64,000 nt of DNA from Takakia lepidozioides. Taxonomy: Eukaryota; Streptophyta; Takakiopsida; Takakiales; Takakiaceae. The translations under genes and the position numbers were made by a program. Shown piece after piece: positions 12,062 through 24,606 of this stretch. The DNA is taken from the NCBI GenBank assembly GCA_030704615.1, contig CM060733.1, positions 1 through 64,000 of the forward strand, written 5' to 3'. The notes beneath the pieces were generated by a model, which saw nothing but the letters and a program-made list of their open reading frames with translations, ran no database searches and was not told the origin of the DNA. The stretch's first letter is position 1. Every line of letters starts with the position of its first letter.

Positions 12062-12336
12062 AAATTTCTCCCTTGCCACAACACTTACAGTATTTCAAGC
12101 CACTGGACCGACCATATTGCAAAGCAAATGTCTGTTGGTCGAGCTGGGGATAGGTAACATTGATGACACAAAATGATCACATCAGCACCACAAGAGATAA
12201 AAAGAAGAACAAACCCAAACCCTAGCAATGGGGAAATGCGAGAGCTCTCAGTATCTTCAACATGCAGCCCAGGCTCCATCTGCTCTTAACTTCCATCTAT
12301 ACTCCTGCATCATTGCAAGGAAACACACCATTGGCA
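12062..12336 (-). repeat. Inverted copy of the PPR gene 3' end
   Basis: About 275 bp are nearly identical, in reverse complement, to 30000-30275, the last codons and 3' flank of the PPR gene at 27-30 kb. The two copies differ by only a few substitutions (for example CAGACAT here against CAGACAAT there). The short open frame in both copies (reverse-strand GFGFVLLFISCGADVI) is shared because the DNA is duplicated and is not evidence of a gene. Confidence 0.85.
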
Positions 12337-12339
12337 AAG

Positions 12340-13400
12340 TCCATCAGTGAAGACTATGTTTGCGTCTCTATCATCCCCTCACAAATAGTTGCAAGGGTTC
12401 CTAACAAATAGGCAGAGTGAGGAGCTACCCGATAGACCTCTCTAAAAACATTCCAATTACACACGACCTCGAGTTGTGGGGCTAAAGAAAAGATAGACAT
12501 CGAAAAAGCTCAAGTCAAGTCAACAAACTACAAAAGAACAAACTAAGAGTCACTAGAAGCATTCGTGTCATTTACCACTGGGGTAACGACTCATTTTGAG
12601 TCGTAAAAGTCAAAAAACTGGGATCGACTGGAAGTTACAAACGACTAGTTACAACAGACGTGGTAGTTGGGTTGGACATCCAATGATTGGAGTGGTAAAG
12701 GACACAGACGCGCGAACAACTGCTCAACGATTAATGCGATTAATGCTGAAGAACCACGTGGCTTAACCAGGCGGGCCGCCCGTGTGTCTGACCTTTTGGG
12801 CTGACTTTGACTTTTCCCTCCGGATGAGTGGACCGACTCACCGAAGCGCGGTGACACATGGACGCGGACGTGGACGACGATGTGGACGCCGACGTGGCGG
12901 GGCCACGATGAGCACCACTACTGCCACGAGCCCGGGGCGCCACGTGGTAGTAGACCACATAACTTGCAGTGCTACATGCCCAGTGGCAATTGCGACTGCG
13001 GAAGTTGGCGCAACCACTGCTTTACTACTTTACATGAAGTGCTCGAAATTACTTGAACAATCATTCATAGTGATTCATGCTTTGGAGTTTTGGTGTTTGT
13101 AGTGAGTCGACTAGTAATGCCATACAAGAGAACTAATCATGCATTAGAAATGCACAAACGATGAAAGACATGCCATGAAACAAAATGAAATGAAAATGAA
13201 TGAAATGAAACAAAATGGTACTTTATTACATCTGCGGAAAGCTCAAAGAGCTTATGGGACAAAATGAAAAACACAAAGTAAAAAAGCAACCCAAAAGCTA
13301 CTGCTGCTCTGGGGATTGCCTAAGGGTCAAGGCCTCGTGCAAGTAAGCTGTCAAGCAGTTCTGATCCTCATAATGCAAGACTTTAGTGAGTTCCACGGAA
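12340..13400. other. Intergenic, no gene supported
   Basis: Mixed sequence with a GC-rich patch at 12770-12960 (many CGTGG and GACGTGG words) and an AAATGAAA-rich patch at 13165-13275. No recognisable coding domain or RNA gene. Confidence 0.3.
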
Positions 13401-13403
13401 TAG

Positions 13404-13935
13404 ACCATCTACCCATGGAGGTTTCTTGTAGTTATTGATCCACAGGGAATCATAGGTAAATCTTGTGCTTGAAATTTGGCCCTCTAGGATGAATCTGGAC
13501 CACACTCTATCCCTGCTCCTTCAGCTATCCATGCCCCTGCACAAATCATGCATTCATCCTTGCCTTGCTGCTAGTAGCTGACAATGACAACCTACATTTG
13601 TTCTCGGAAACACCCAACTCAGCTTATCACACTAGTTCCTATGCTCAATTGCGTCTGCTACTCTCTGAAATGTAGCAGGCATTCACCTTTTTGCCTCGGT
13701 TGTCCCATCATTGACTGGGGGCAGAAAAGTATTCATTCCACAGCTTCTTCTCATGTCTGTTACTTGTTTTTTGATACTTTCCTGTTGTCACATAGCAGTA
13801 TCATGTCAAAGTCACTCCAAACTAGATTCACTCAACCAGCTAACTTGCAGAATTCAACATGGAAATTTTGGGCCGATTATGATAAGAGGGAAAAACAGGG
13901 TGAAAATTGCTGAAGAAGATGCCTTCATTAACAAT
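13404..13935 (-). repeat. Duplicated PDF-PPR gene leader, copy A
   Basis: This unit and the next (13968-14470) are tandem direct copies at about 80-85 percent identity by eye. Both match, in reverse complement, the 5' exon region at 26.70-27.21 kb. On the minus strand it encodes an OSB-type PDF half-motif (WNEYF..PSQ*WDNRGKK) with a stop replacing one Trp, so it is a dead fragment of the PPR gene family. Confidence 0.75.
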
Positions 13936-13967
13936 GTCTGATTTTATCAATTGTGTCGTTGTTGCCA

Positions 13968-14470
13968 GTTGACCATCTACCCATGCAAGTTTCTTGTAGC
14001 TTCATAGTTAATCTGGAGCTTGAAGTTTGGCCCTCTTGGGTGAATCTGCACCCACACTCTATCCTTGCTCCTTCAGCTATCCATGCCTCGCACGAATCAT
14101 GCATACAACCTTGCCTTGTTGCTAGCAGTTGACGATGACAGCCTAGACTTGTTCTAGGAAGCACCCAACTCAACTTATCACACTAGTTCCTACGCTCAAT
14201 TACATCTGCTACTCTCTATAATCCAACAAACATTCACCTTCTTGACACGATTGTCCCACCATTGACTGGGGTCAGAAAAATATTCATTCCACAACTTCTC
14301 CTCGTTTGTGTTACTTGTTTCTGATACAGGCAGAATCATGTCAAAGTCACTCCAAACTATCAAAGCTTCACTCAACCAGCTAAGTTGCGGAATTCAAACA
14401 TGAATAATTAGGGGCAATTCTGATAAGAGGGGAAAACAAGGTGAAATTGAAGAAGGTGCCTTCATTAGCA
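13968..14470 (-). repeat. Duplicated PDF-PPR gene leader, copy B
   Basis: This is the second tandem copy of the leader unit. On the minus strand the PDF half-motif is intact here (WNEYFSDPSQWWDNRVKK, about 14290-14235). The other half (VWVQIHPRGPNFK, about 14060-14020) has Asp of PDF changed to Asn. The intron between the halves in the 27-kb gene appears to be retained, so this is a genomic and not a retro-copied duplicate. Confidence 0.75.
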
Positions 14471-14481
14471 GTCATTACACT

Positions 14482-14700
14482 CTATCCTTCGCAGTCCTTA
14501 TCGCTCAACCATATTGTCGAACACTCCCTGTCCACAAGGGTATTGTTCAGAATGACATCTGCCACAATTCCAGCTTTGACGATGCAACCATGGACCTCTT
14601 TGCCCTTCCCTAGCAGGCTCGCACATGCACTACAAATGCAAACAACTGGTTGTGGCAAACGGGAAGCAATATGTGTCAGAAGAAACCACTGATACAAATC
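14482..14700 (-). pseudogene. PPR fragment
   Basis: Minus-strand translation gives a piece of the same PPR unit that is repeated at 27-30 kb (CSACASLLGKGKEVHGCIVK then DVILNNTLVD), after which the frame is lost. It covers about two PPR motifs and is joined directly to the leader copies in an order that does not occur in the complete gene. Confidence 0.8.
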
Positions 14701-17219
14701 TACAGCTTACAGGTTGTCTCTATCCTCAAAATTGGCAGCACATCACCCGCTGCTATGACATATATTGCCCTAGACACACATTGCCCTAACTACCATCCCC
14801 CAAAATGCTACCCCCACCAGACTTCTCTCACTTGGGTCCTTGCAATGCTGACTTCCAGCTTTGACTTTGTGCATGGGGCCTATCGGACAACATACACCAG
14901 CAAGCCCTCCCCCTATCCTGCATCAACTCATCTCAGTCTTATCAACTGCACAACGTATGATGGGAGTGAGTGCAACATGGGAAAGAGCCACAATACATGA
15001 TGAGTTGTAGGGAAGAAGCAACATTGTGCAAGTAAAGCAAATGATGAAACAGAAAGACGAGGCAACATGGGAGAAGGGAAAATGGGGTCCAAGGGCTGAG
15101 AAGGTCAACTGGTCAACAATGAGGAACTAGCTCTGGAGCACTATGTTGATGATTAAAGGGAGCAGCAAATACATGTGGGGCATCGCAGCAAAGTGCATGC
15201 CAACGAGGGTCAGATTAGTGCAAGAAAGACTCCACGGATGGTGGGCAGCCAAGAGAGATGCAGTGAGACAAGGCACTCATGGCAAGGGAGCTGCCAAGAC
15301 AAAACTGTTGATTAAGCTACGGAGAGAAAAAGGAAAGCACAAGATCAACTACGAGGAAAAGTAGCAATTCAAGCATGGGAGCTGCTGCTAAAAAATGAGA
15401 AGAAGACAACGAGGTGAAGCATCAAGGAACCAGGGAGAAGATGAGGAAGATGGAGCACACTTTCCTGTCAAAGGTTGGAGGTCGAAGAATGCAACCCAGC
15501 AATCAGAAAGTGGCCACCGAGGCTGGACTGCTGCAAAGAGGTACAAAGACAGGAGCTAAGAATGAGATGTTGGCCTTTCATTGAATTCCCCACACAAGGG
15601 TTGTTTGGCAAGCAAACCCCAGGCAAGGATGAGAGGTGAATCTGGGATAAAAACAGCAGCTGGGAGTGAGGAAAGACACAAGGAAGGGCAGCAATACCTT
15701 GTCCAAATCTGAGGGTGATGGTGGAGAGAAAATTAAACAGAATTGGAAGTATGGAGCAGCAATCGCATGAAGAAAATCTGCCTGAGAGGCTGAAGAGTGA
15801 AAGGAGGAAGACAGGCACCTCGCTTATGAAAAGTGAAGGGCAGGGTAGAAAACCTGATGCCTGAAATTGATGGGAGCTCGTGGAGACTCTGCCAAGAAGA
15901 CTCCAATCAGCTGCTGCAACAATCGGACCAGTGAAGTCGCCCTTGGCTGGCGCAACACCACGAAATAAGTGCAGGCCTGATAGCATGGTGAGTGGGGCAC
16001 CAACAAAGCCCAGAAAATGAGAGAGGAGAATGAGGTCAGTGCTCATTCATTCAAAGCACACGGGAGATGAAGGGAAAAGACACCTGCAAGGACGTTGAAG
16101 CAAAAAGAGGAGAGCACTTCACTTGGAAGAAAGTGAAGCATTGGAGAACGAGGCTAATGACTGGCAGTCTGAAAAGAAGGCGGTTGTGGGAACCCCTGCC
16201 AAGGCCCAAGACAACCATATGGAGAGAATCAAGCAGGTGGGAACTGCCCTTCATTGGGGTGGTGCAAACAAGAGCAAAGACCAGAGCTGCTGATCACATG
16301 AGAAGATAGTGTGTCATCACAGATGGAGGACCCTGGAAATGCTCTGCCCAGGAGATGAAGAACATTAGGCAACTAGAAACGTGGGGGCTGAATATGCTCT
16401 GCAGTCAACTGGCTTGTTGAATGTTTGCATAAGAGTTGAGGGGTGTTGTCAGTACACGGCATGAGTTCATCAAATCTACAACAGCCACCATCGCTGCCCC
16501 CTACTCACAAACTGCCACAAAAACTTCACGGGACTTACAGAGACTGGTGGAAGGCAAGGCGCGCCATGGGCCAGATTAATTGTATGTTGCAGCCCAGAAC
16601 AACGATGAGAAGTCATCTCGGGCAGCAAACCCCATTGCAGCGTCTTTTGTGTGAGAGAAGTCAAGCTGAAACTTGCTCATCATATCGAGTGGGATGGACC
16701 AAATGTAAAGCTGCCAAGCCAACCACAATCACTTCGCACTCAAGCAACATAAGCTGGAGCCATTTCAGATTATGAGTACCCGTGTTTTAATAAGACTCCT
16801 TCTTCAATGGCGGTGAACGGGCAGGAAAACTTCACAAGGGTGCCAGCAGTTAATGGACCAGATGCGGGAGCTGAATTGGGTATCCAGTATAGGCAATGCT
16901 GGTTTCGACCTCCGTTTCCATCCCTGCGTTTTGAAGATCTGGCTTGAATGGGCACACTCCGGCAGTGGAAGGCTGCACGGAGTAATGAGTTTGGGTGATA
17001 TGCATGTTGAAGCATGCCGGTGCAGAATGGCGATGTGATCCTCAAAGATTGCCCCTGCATTAAGCTGATTTCGATTGTGATCTCAAAATATGCCCCTGCA
17101 TTCAAGCTGATTTCTCTCTCGAGCAGAGCCGCCTTGTGGATGTTCCAGCCAGTGTCCAAAAACAGCTCAAGTGCAAGACAACAACATCAGCAAGGCATGG
17201 TTAGCTAAGCAAGGTCATG
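14701..17219. other. Purine-rich non-coding stretch
   Basis: From about 14960 to 16700 the plus strand is strongly purine-rich, which creates long antisense open frames (up to 192 codons at 15468-16046) of low complexity without recognisable domains. A 22-bp direct repeat around TGCCCCTGCATT occurs near 17050 and 17092. I cannot assign the stretch; an unrecognised retroelement body is possible. Confidence 0.3.
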
Positions 17220-18090
17220 GTGGAGAGGCATTTGAACTCTCTGAACGTAATGTGGTCGGACTTCACCCCCTCCCACATCAACTGCTCATAGGTCTCCAAA
17301 ACCTGCAATCCCCCCCCTGTTGTGCATGTCCTGCGATTATCACTTTCCACGACACCACATTTCGCTCAGCCATATTGTTGAACACTCCCTATCTAGAAGG
17401 GTATTCATGTTCAGAATGACATCTACGACAATTCCAGCTTTGACGATGCAACCGTGGACCTTTTTGCCCTTCTCCAACAGGCTCGCACATGCACTACAAC
17501 ACAAAACAAACGTAATGTGCTCGGGCTTCACCCCCTAGACCCACATCATTTGCTCATAGGTCTCCAAAACCCGCAATCCCCGCCCATGTTGTGCATGTCC
17601 TACGATCATCACGTTCCACCACACCACATTTCGCTCAGCCATATTGTTGAACACTCCTTGTCCACAAGGGAATGCTCCCACGTTTGGCATACATGTCGAC
17701 GAGGTATTGTTACATCTGGTACAGTTCCAGCTTTGACTGTCACGATGGACCTCTTTGCCCTTTACCAAGTCTCCAGGGCTGCCAGGTTTGCACATGCATT
17801 GCAAACACAAATGAACGTGACCCGGTCAGGCTGCACCCCTTCTCGCAACATTTGCTCATATGTCTCCAATGCCCTCATCCCACACACATGCTGGCCATAC
17901 CTTGTTTTGTTCAGCCATATTATCAAACTCTCCCTTCGCAACTTCATAGGTCCCCAAAACCTCCATCCCACGTCCCTGCTGTGCATACCCTGCAAGCATC
18001 GCACTCCACGACACTACATCTCGGCAAAACAGGCTGAAATAGCTCGAAGAAGAAGGTGCCCTCACCACATTGTCCTCTACCTTGTGTCAT
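17220..18090 (-). pseudogene. PPR pseudogene, several motifs, heavily frameshifted
   Basis: The minus strand carries successive pieces of the family unit in different frames: DRVTFICVCNACANLAALET, GKEVHRD, GVFNNMAERNVVWWNVMIVG, LETYEQMMWV, CSACASLLEKGKKVHGCIVK. About two and a half 303-bp units are recognisable. Multiple indels and stops rule out translation. It belongs to the family of the gene at 27-30 kb but has diverged much further. Confidence 0.8.
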
Positions 18091-18220
18091 GACCCATTGC
18101 GGATTAGACTGACCATGAACCCAATAAGACCTCTTGTGCGTGCTGCTTGTATCTGTAGTCAGGTAATGTGGGATTGGTTCGTAAGAACCACCACGGTGCA
18201 GCTGAGTGGGCAAAGATTAA
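18060..18220 (-). repeat. Inverted copy of the PPR 5' flank
   Basis: In reverse complement this matches 26520-26700 (shared words include CTGCACCG.GGTGGTTCT, ACACAAGCAGCAC, ACAATGTGGTGAGGGCAC). In the plus-strand family member the block sits immediately upstream of the PDF leader; here it lies next to the PPR pseudogene without the leader, so the parts have been rearranged. Confidence 0.7.
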
Positions 18221-20253
18221 AATATGGGCTGCTAAGACCAAGCTGATTCCCCCAAGAATCTTGTGATCATCAGGAAGGATACCAAATCATGGTACAAAGG
18301 GGAGCCAAGACCCCACATTTGCACATAATGCGCCCTTGACGCCATAAACGCTTGCAACAACAGGACATGGGCCTCGATTTGGTCTTCGTCCTTCTCGCAT
18401 CACTTGTTCGTCTCTCTCTCAAGCCTCCATCCCTCTCCCAACACTTAGACAAGTTCAGGCAAAGGACAAAGTTACTCTTCCACCCTTAGATCATTATACA
18501 TCCGACGATTAGAACAATCTCTACGAGCCACACAAGCCCTCAAATACATTAAAATATTCCATGTCATGAGCCATGTGGAGCACTTATAAAAATTCCATTT
18601 TTGAATAGGGTGTGCAATGAATGCCTAGTTGTTAAGAGTCATTCTCTAGTGCTTAAAACCACTTGTAATTGCTGTTTTTTTTAATAAAAAAATTACGAAA
18701 TTGAATTAAATCGCCGTGAATATTGTGCCGACTGCGGAGTCATTGATGCAACTTCTATCCGCCATTAGAAATGTGAATTTATCCGTTACGACTGTGCAGT
18801 AGTAACAAACATCTCAAAGTTGTTCCCTCAGTGGTTTTGGACATGCAATCTATTCCGAAAAGACACGAATGCTTCTAGTGAGTTGTCTGGCCTGCATACT
18901 GCACTGTAATAGCCAACATTTATGTTCTAAGTTCAAGTACATGTTGTATGTCTAACCCATAACCTCATCACAAAATAGCACTTCCCTCTGTGAAAGAGTT
19001 CATCTGACAGTGAGGTGACATTACTAGTGCAAAACCTGATGCAATCTGTAATTACACAATGCAATGATACCTGCAGTCAGAGCTTCAATTTGAGAAGATG
19101 AATTCTGAAAGAGAAATAAAGGAGCTGGTGGAACGGAGCAAGAAGGAAAATGGAGCCCTTGGCCAGGAACTAAGGCAAGCCTTGCCAGCCAGGCCAGTAG
19201 CAGAGTTTAAGGTCAGATGATGGGGTCAGTTCAATCATGTTGGAGTCGTGCAGAATGTCCGAACAAACGTTAGGCATAAAACCCTGAATTCGTTTCCAGT
19301 TTGTGACATAGGTGGGGGGAAGGGCAGTCTTGGTACTACTGATATTTAAGTCCAAAAGTGGGACTTACCTTCATATAAATAATTAATTCAGGTTTTCCAC
19401 ATTTCCTCCAGCAAGCTCTTTACGCAAACATCAATCTGCTGTGTGCGAGCTTCCTAGCAATTAGACCCCAGCAGGACCCAGGCTTTATGTTCAGCCTCAA
19501 GATATTGCAATTTGGCAAACAAAGATGCAGCAACTATGTACCTCATGGTCATAAAGAGCGTCACTCTCTAGCTTTTTTGGGGGACAATGGCATGCATGGA
19601 AAGCCCGTATAGACAACCATCGTTGAGTGCCATTGCTATGCTAAGAAAATCCACAAAGCTCAAGACACCAATAGTTAGGAACTACTGAACTGAAATTTCT
19701 TCTATTCACCATTCAGAACAACAACAGACCGCTTTCCTCCCTCGCATACTTTCCGAACATGCCAGTAAGTGCCAAAGATCTTGTAGACTCCCTCTCTTGC
19801 TCCTTGTTCGGAAGTGGTACCCATGGTGGAAGTGCCTAATTTTATCAGCTGTGCTGTTGCTGCTTCCAATTGACCATCTAACGTTCAAATTTCTTATAGC
19901 TATTACTCCACAGTGCCTCACTCTTGTGCTCGCAATGTGGTCGCCTTGGAGCCCCGCAGATAAGCTAACCCGAGAAAGAGAGCGCACAGCCACCGAGGTC
20001 TCTGGTTTCCTAAACCTAAATTTCTCTTATCTCTTGGATAAGTGCAGGTTCGGGGTTCAATTCTTGCTATGGCCTGTGTGTATGGTTTGTTTTGTGACAT
20101 GTCGGTCTGGGGTGACGGTTCCTCTTGTGATATATGAAACGGAGGTTAAACTTTCCTTCTCCGCAAGGGCTTTGATGGATGGATGGATAACAATAGTAGC
20201 CCTATGGGGTCAAGTGACACCATAAGTTACGCTTGCAGTTTGGATAACAATAC
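18221..20253. other. Intergenic, with a partial SINE near 20.0-20.23 kb
   Basis: I see no gene. At 20054-20063 there is a box B-like GGTTCAATTC. The segment near 20196-20235 (AGTAGCCCTATGG then CACCATAAGTTACG) matches the 3' part of the SINE at 55.6 kb, so a 5'-degenerate SINE copy probably ends here, just before the copia LTR. Confidence 0.45.
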
Positions 20254-20620
20254 TGTTGGAAATGAACTCCTAACCAAGTTACTACTACCTAGAGTTACTG
20301 TGATGACAAGTCAGGCTTCCATAATAGGAGTGCTGACAAGTCACAGTTAACAATAGAGATAAGCCTCGGTTAGCTAAAAGATAGCTAAAGTTAGCTTCAG
20401 TTATTAGTGACTCAAGTCATTGTACCATCTAATAGCAGGTGGAGATAACTTAAGTAAAAGCATGGAGTTATGCTATAGTTATCTCAGCTATTTCTGGATT
20501 AGACTTTGAGTATAAATAGGGAGAGCTCGGAGGGTGGACACAACTTGTTGTGGTCCTATGGTTGGGTGGAGAGTTTTCAGTAATCAGTTCATCTTTTATA
20601 TTCTCTGTCAAATTCCAACA
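20254..20620 (+). repeat. 5' LTR of copia element
   Basis: 367 bp with TG...CA ends. It contains TATAAATAGGGAGAGCTCGG near 20511, a plausible TATA box for the retroviral-type promoter, and is followed at once by the tRNA-Met primer site. Confidence 0.95.
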
Positions 20621-20760
20621 TGGTATCAGAGCAAGGTTCTGTTTGAGAGATAGAAAGAGATGAGTATTTGATTTACAACCAATAGGCTTGAGTGCTTGGG
20701 TTTAGATCTGAAAGCTTGAGTGCTTGGAGTTAGATTTGAAAGTTTGAGGGTGTTTTATAG

Positions 20761-23700
20761 TTGGCAAAACATCAAACTAGCATCATGGCACCTTCTGCTG
20801 ATCATACTCGAGTGAAGAAGTTAGATCGTCACAATTTTCATACATGGAAGATTAAGATGGAGTTCATTCTTCATGAGAAAGATCTGTGGGAGATCACATC
20901 AGGAGAAGTGGTTGCACCAGTTCAACTACAGCCTGAAGATGGAGAGATCATAGCCGCAGGGTTGACTCTTGAGCAACAACTTTTTGCAAAGAAAGGAGTT
21001 GCAGAGATACATGGTTCATTGATTCAAGGGCATCTCAGCACATGACGTTCTAGAAGGAAGCATTCTCAACCTTCAAAGAACTCTCTGTGGGACACAAGGT
21101 GTATCTTGGAGACAGCAATACTAGTCTTGATATCCATGGAAAATGTATTGTTATGTTTCAATTATCATCTGGAGTGTCGAAGGAGATCGGATGAGTTCTC
21201 TTTGTTCCTGGATTGACAAAGAACCTATTGTCAGTTAGTCAGCTAACTGAGCAAGGTCTTACGGTTGAATTTTCTACCAATCATTGTTGGGTGAAGTTTG
21301 ACAGTGAAGTGATAGCTGAGGCAGTGAAAGATGCAAGATTGTACAAGCCAGTGGGGGTTGTCCAGGCTTTACATGCGAAGTGTACTACTTTGCTCAAGCA
21401 GAGTGACCTCTGGCATTAGAGACTTGGACATGTCTCAATGCAAAGTTTGGCATGCATGTCTGCTAACAATCTGGTTAAATACATGGATCTTACAGGAGAT
21501 CGGACCTTGAGTTTTTGTGACGAATATGTGTACGATAAACACCATCGCAACCCATTTCCAAATGATGGAGGTTCTCGAACAAATAAGGTTCTTGAGCTGG
21601 TTCATACAAATCTATGCGGTCCTATGTCAACTGAATCTCATGGAGGTGCAAAATATTTCTTGACCTTCATTGATGATTTTTCTAGGAAAACATTTCTCTA
21701 CACGATGCAAAACAAGTTTGGAGTTCTTGATAGGTTCAAGACATTCAAAGCTTTGGTGGAGAATCAAACTGGAGAAAAGATCAAATCTCTTTGGTGTGAT
21801 GGTGGTGGTGAGTACAAAGAACTTTAACCAGTTCTGCAGGGAGAATGATATTGTGAAACAATCAACCATACCATATATGCCAGAACAGAATGGAGTTGTA
21901 GAGATGAAGAATCGAACACATGTTGAGAGTCTGAGGTGTATGTTGCAACACATGAGGTTGGACCACCGTTTCTGGGCAGAAGTAGTGACAACTGCAACAT
22001 ACCTCCAGAATCGACTTCCTACTAAGGCAATCTCTACAAAGACACCTGAAGATGTTTGGAAGGGTGAGAAACCTTCAATTGATCATTTACGCATCTTTGG
22101 GTGTGTTGCATTTGCCTATGTTAAAAAAGAAGTAAGGAAGAAATTGGATGGAAAAGCAATCAAGTGTATCTTCATTGGTTATTGTGAAGAAACCAAAGGG
22201 TATAAGTTGTATAACCCTGAGAGCAAGTATGTGATCATCAGTCGTGATGTGATATTCAATGAGTCTAAGAACTTTCATCAGGAAATAGTAGTTCAAAGTT
22301 TGGACCATGAAAAAGAGAACTTGGCTCTAACACATGAAGCTAAAATGGAAGAGAAGATTGTTGAAGAGATAGTTGAGGTTCAAATGGAGGAGGTACAATC
22401 TACTATGATTGAAAAACCCTCAGAGGTATCTTCTGCCTATTTCGTTGACAGTGATGAACCTCAAAGTGTGTCAGATGCAATGAGGAGTGTGAACTCTTCA
22501 CACTGGAAGAAAGCTATGACATCTGAGTTTAAGTCTCTTCAGGATAATAAGACTTGGAGTCTTGTTCAACTTCCATCTGGACGGCAGTCTGTTGGCTGCA
22601 AATGGATTTTCAAGATTAAGTACAATGTAGATGGTTTTTTAGCAAGGTACAAAGCGTGCTTGGTTGCAAAGGGGTTTTTCGCAAATTGAAGGTATTGATT
22701 ACAATTAAACCTTCTCCCTTGTTGCACGGATGGAGTCAATTTGAGTGATTCTAGCGTTTGCTGCTGTTGAAAATCTTGAGGTACATCAGATGGATGTATG
22801 TACAGCCTTTCTCAATGGAGATCTTATGGAAGAAATATACATGGACTAGCTCGAGGGATTTGCTGTAAAAAGGAAGGAAATGATGGTGTGTAAGCTCCTC
22901 AAGTCCTTGTATGGTTTGAAGCAATCCCCTAGGGCATGGAATGCTAAGATTGATGCATATTTCATGGATGAAGAGTTTGAGAGGAGCTCTGCTGATTATA
23001 GTGTTTACTATATAAGAGGGCTCATGGAAACTCTTTTGTGATCATAACGCTGTACGTTGATGATCTGATTTTGGTCTCTAATGACTTGACTCTGTTGAAA
23101 CACACACAAAGTGTCAATATCTCAAATGAGATTGAGATAGTGGTTGTGACAAATTGACTTTGTTGAAACAAAGACAAAGTGATATCTCAAAGAGGTTTGA
23201 GATGGTGGATCTGAAAGAGATCATGTGATCATGTGTTAATGATCAGTCTTTGTTGAAAAGACAAAGTGATATCTCAAAGAGGTTTGAGATGGTGGATCTG
23301 AAAGAGATCCTGCAATCATGTGTTAATGATCAGTCTTTGTTGAAAAGACAAAGTGATATCTCAAAGAGGTTTGAGATGGTGGATCTGAAAGAGATCTTGT
23401 GATCATGTGTTGATCAGGCTTTGTTAAAAAAGACAAAGCGATATCTCAATGAAGTTTGAGATGGTGGATCTAAAAGAGATCATGTGATCATGTGTTAATG
23501 ATCAGTCTTTGTCGAAAAGACAAAGTGATATCTCAAAGAGGTTTGAGATGGTGGATGTGAAAGAGATCCTGTGATCATGTGTTGATCAGGCTCTGTTGAA
23601 AAAGACAAAGAGCGATATCTCAATGAAATTTGAGATGGTGGATTTGAAAGAGATCCAGTACTGCTTGGGGGTATCGGTAACTCGTGCTCGACAAGACTGA

Positions 23701-24537
23701 GCGATTTACCTGAACCAGCGTAAGTATCTTGAAGACATCTTAAGGCGCTTTGGTATGGCTGAAAGTATGCCGGTAAATACCCCGTTTGTCCCAAATTACA
23801 AACTCTCAAAGGAGATGAGTCATAAGAGTGCTGCAGACTTGGAGACAATGAGAGATGTTCCATATCAGAGTGTAGTGGGAAGTCTCATGTATGCAATGGT
23901 TTGTACTAGGCCAGATATTGCACAAGCAGTGGGGGTTGTAAGCCAATATATGGCTAACCCTGGGCAACTCCATTGGGTTACAGTAAAGCGGATTTTCCGT
24001 TATCTGAGAGGCACACTGGATTATGGTTTGTGCTTGAGAAAGAACAATGATAATGTTCAGTTGGATCAAGTGGGTTCATATGGTATCTCAGATAGTGCTT
24101 GCAAAAGCACATAGCTATACGGCTATTGTGATGCAGATTGAGCTGGTAATGTTGATGACCGCCACTCTACATCTGGCTATGTTTTTATACTAGCGAATGG
24201 AACTGTAAGCTGGAGCAGCAAGAAGCAATCTACAATTGTTATGTTCTCGACTGAGACAGAATATATGGCTACATCTCAAACTACAAGGCAAACATTATGG
24301 TTATCATCATTTCTATCTAGTATTGGTCGTCCACAGAAGGATACCATGGTCATATATGATGACAACCAAGGGTGTATTGCTCTCTCAAAGAATCCAATGT
24401 TTCATGCTCGCACAAAACATATTGAGATTCATCATCGTTTGCTACGAGAGAAGACTGAAGCTGGAGTTGTCAAGCTTGTATATTGCAACACTAATAACAT
24501 GGTTGCATACATACTGACAAAATGGCTTAGTGCTTAA
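20761..24537 (+). pseudogene. copia gag-pol pseudogene
   Basis: The order is gag, protease, integrase, RT, RNase H, as in Ty1/copia. The gag N-terminus is visible (KLDRHNFHTWKIKMEF), and a deletion then removes most of gag, including the zinc knuckle. GAG-pre-integrase has a stop (LWH*RLGH near 21418). In the integrase core the first catalytic Asp appears as Asn (HTNLCGPM) and the frame changes near 21820, while the PEQNGVVEMKN Glu is kept. RT has KWIFKIKYNVDG, then a frameshift near 22680, QMDVCTAFLNG and the YVDDLI active site near 23055. RNase H keeps TETEYMA and the DDNQGCIAL...HARTKHIEIHH region. A tandem expansion interrupts RT at 23088-23650. The protein cannot be produced. Confidence 0.9.
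23088..23650 (+). repeat. Tandem expansion of an RT segment inside the copia element
   Basis: About seven imperfect copies of an 80-92-bp unit begin near 23088, 23158, 23250, 23336, 23419, 23505 and 23591. Each has CTTTGTTGAAAA..GACAAAGTGATATCTCAAAGAGGTTTGAGATGGTGGAT-type sequence. The unit encodes the RT stretch after YVDD (TKSDISKRFEMVDLKEI), normally present once before QYCLGVSVTR. It therefore arose by local amplification of coding DNA. Confidence 0.85.
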
Positions 24538-24606
24538 AAGCTTGAACGCTTTCGAGGCTTAATGGGAGTAGTCAAATGCTTAACTTGGTAACTCGTTGAG
24601 TGGGGG

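Noticed and set aside
15468-16046. A 192-codon antisense frame as a membrane-like protein
   Set aside because: The plus strand is purine-rich here, which yields Leu/Ser/Phe-rich antisense frames; no recognisable domain and low complexity.
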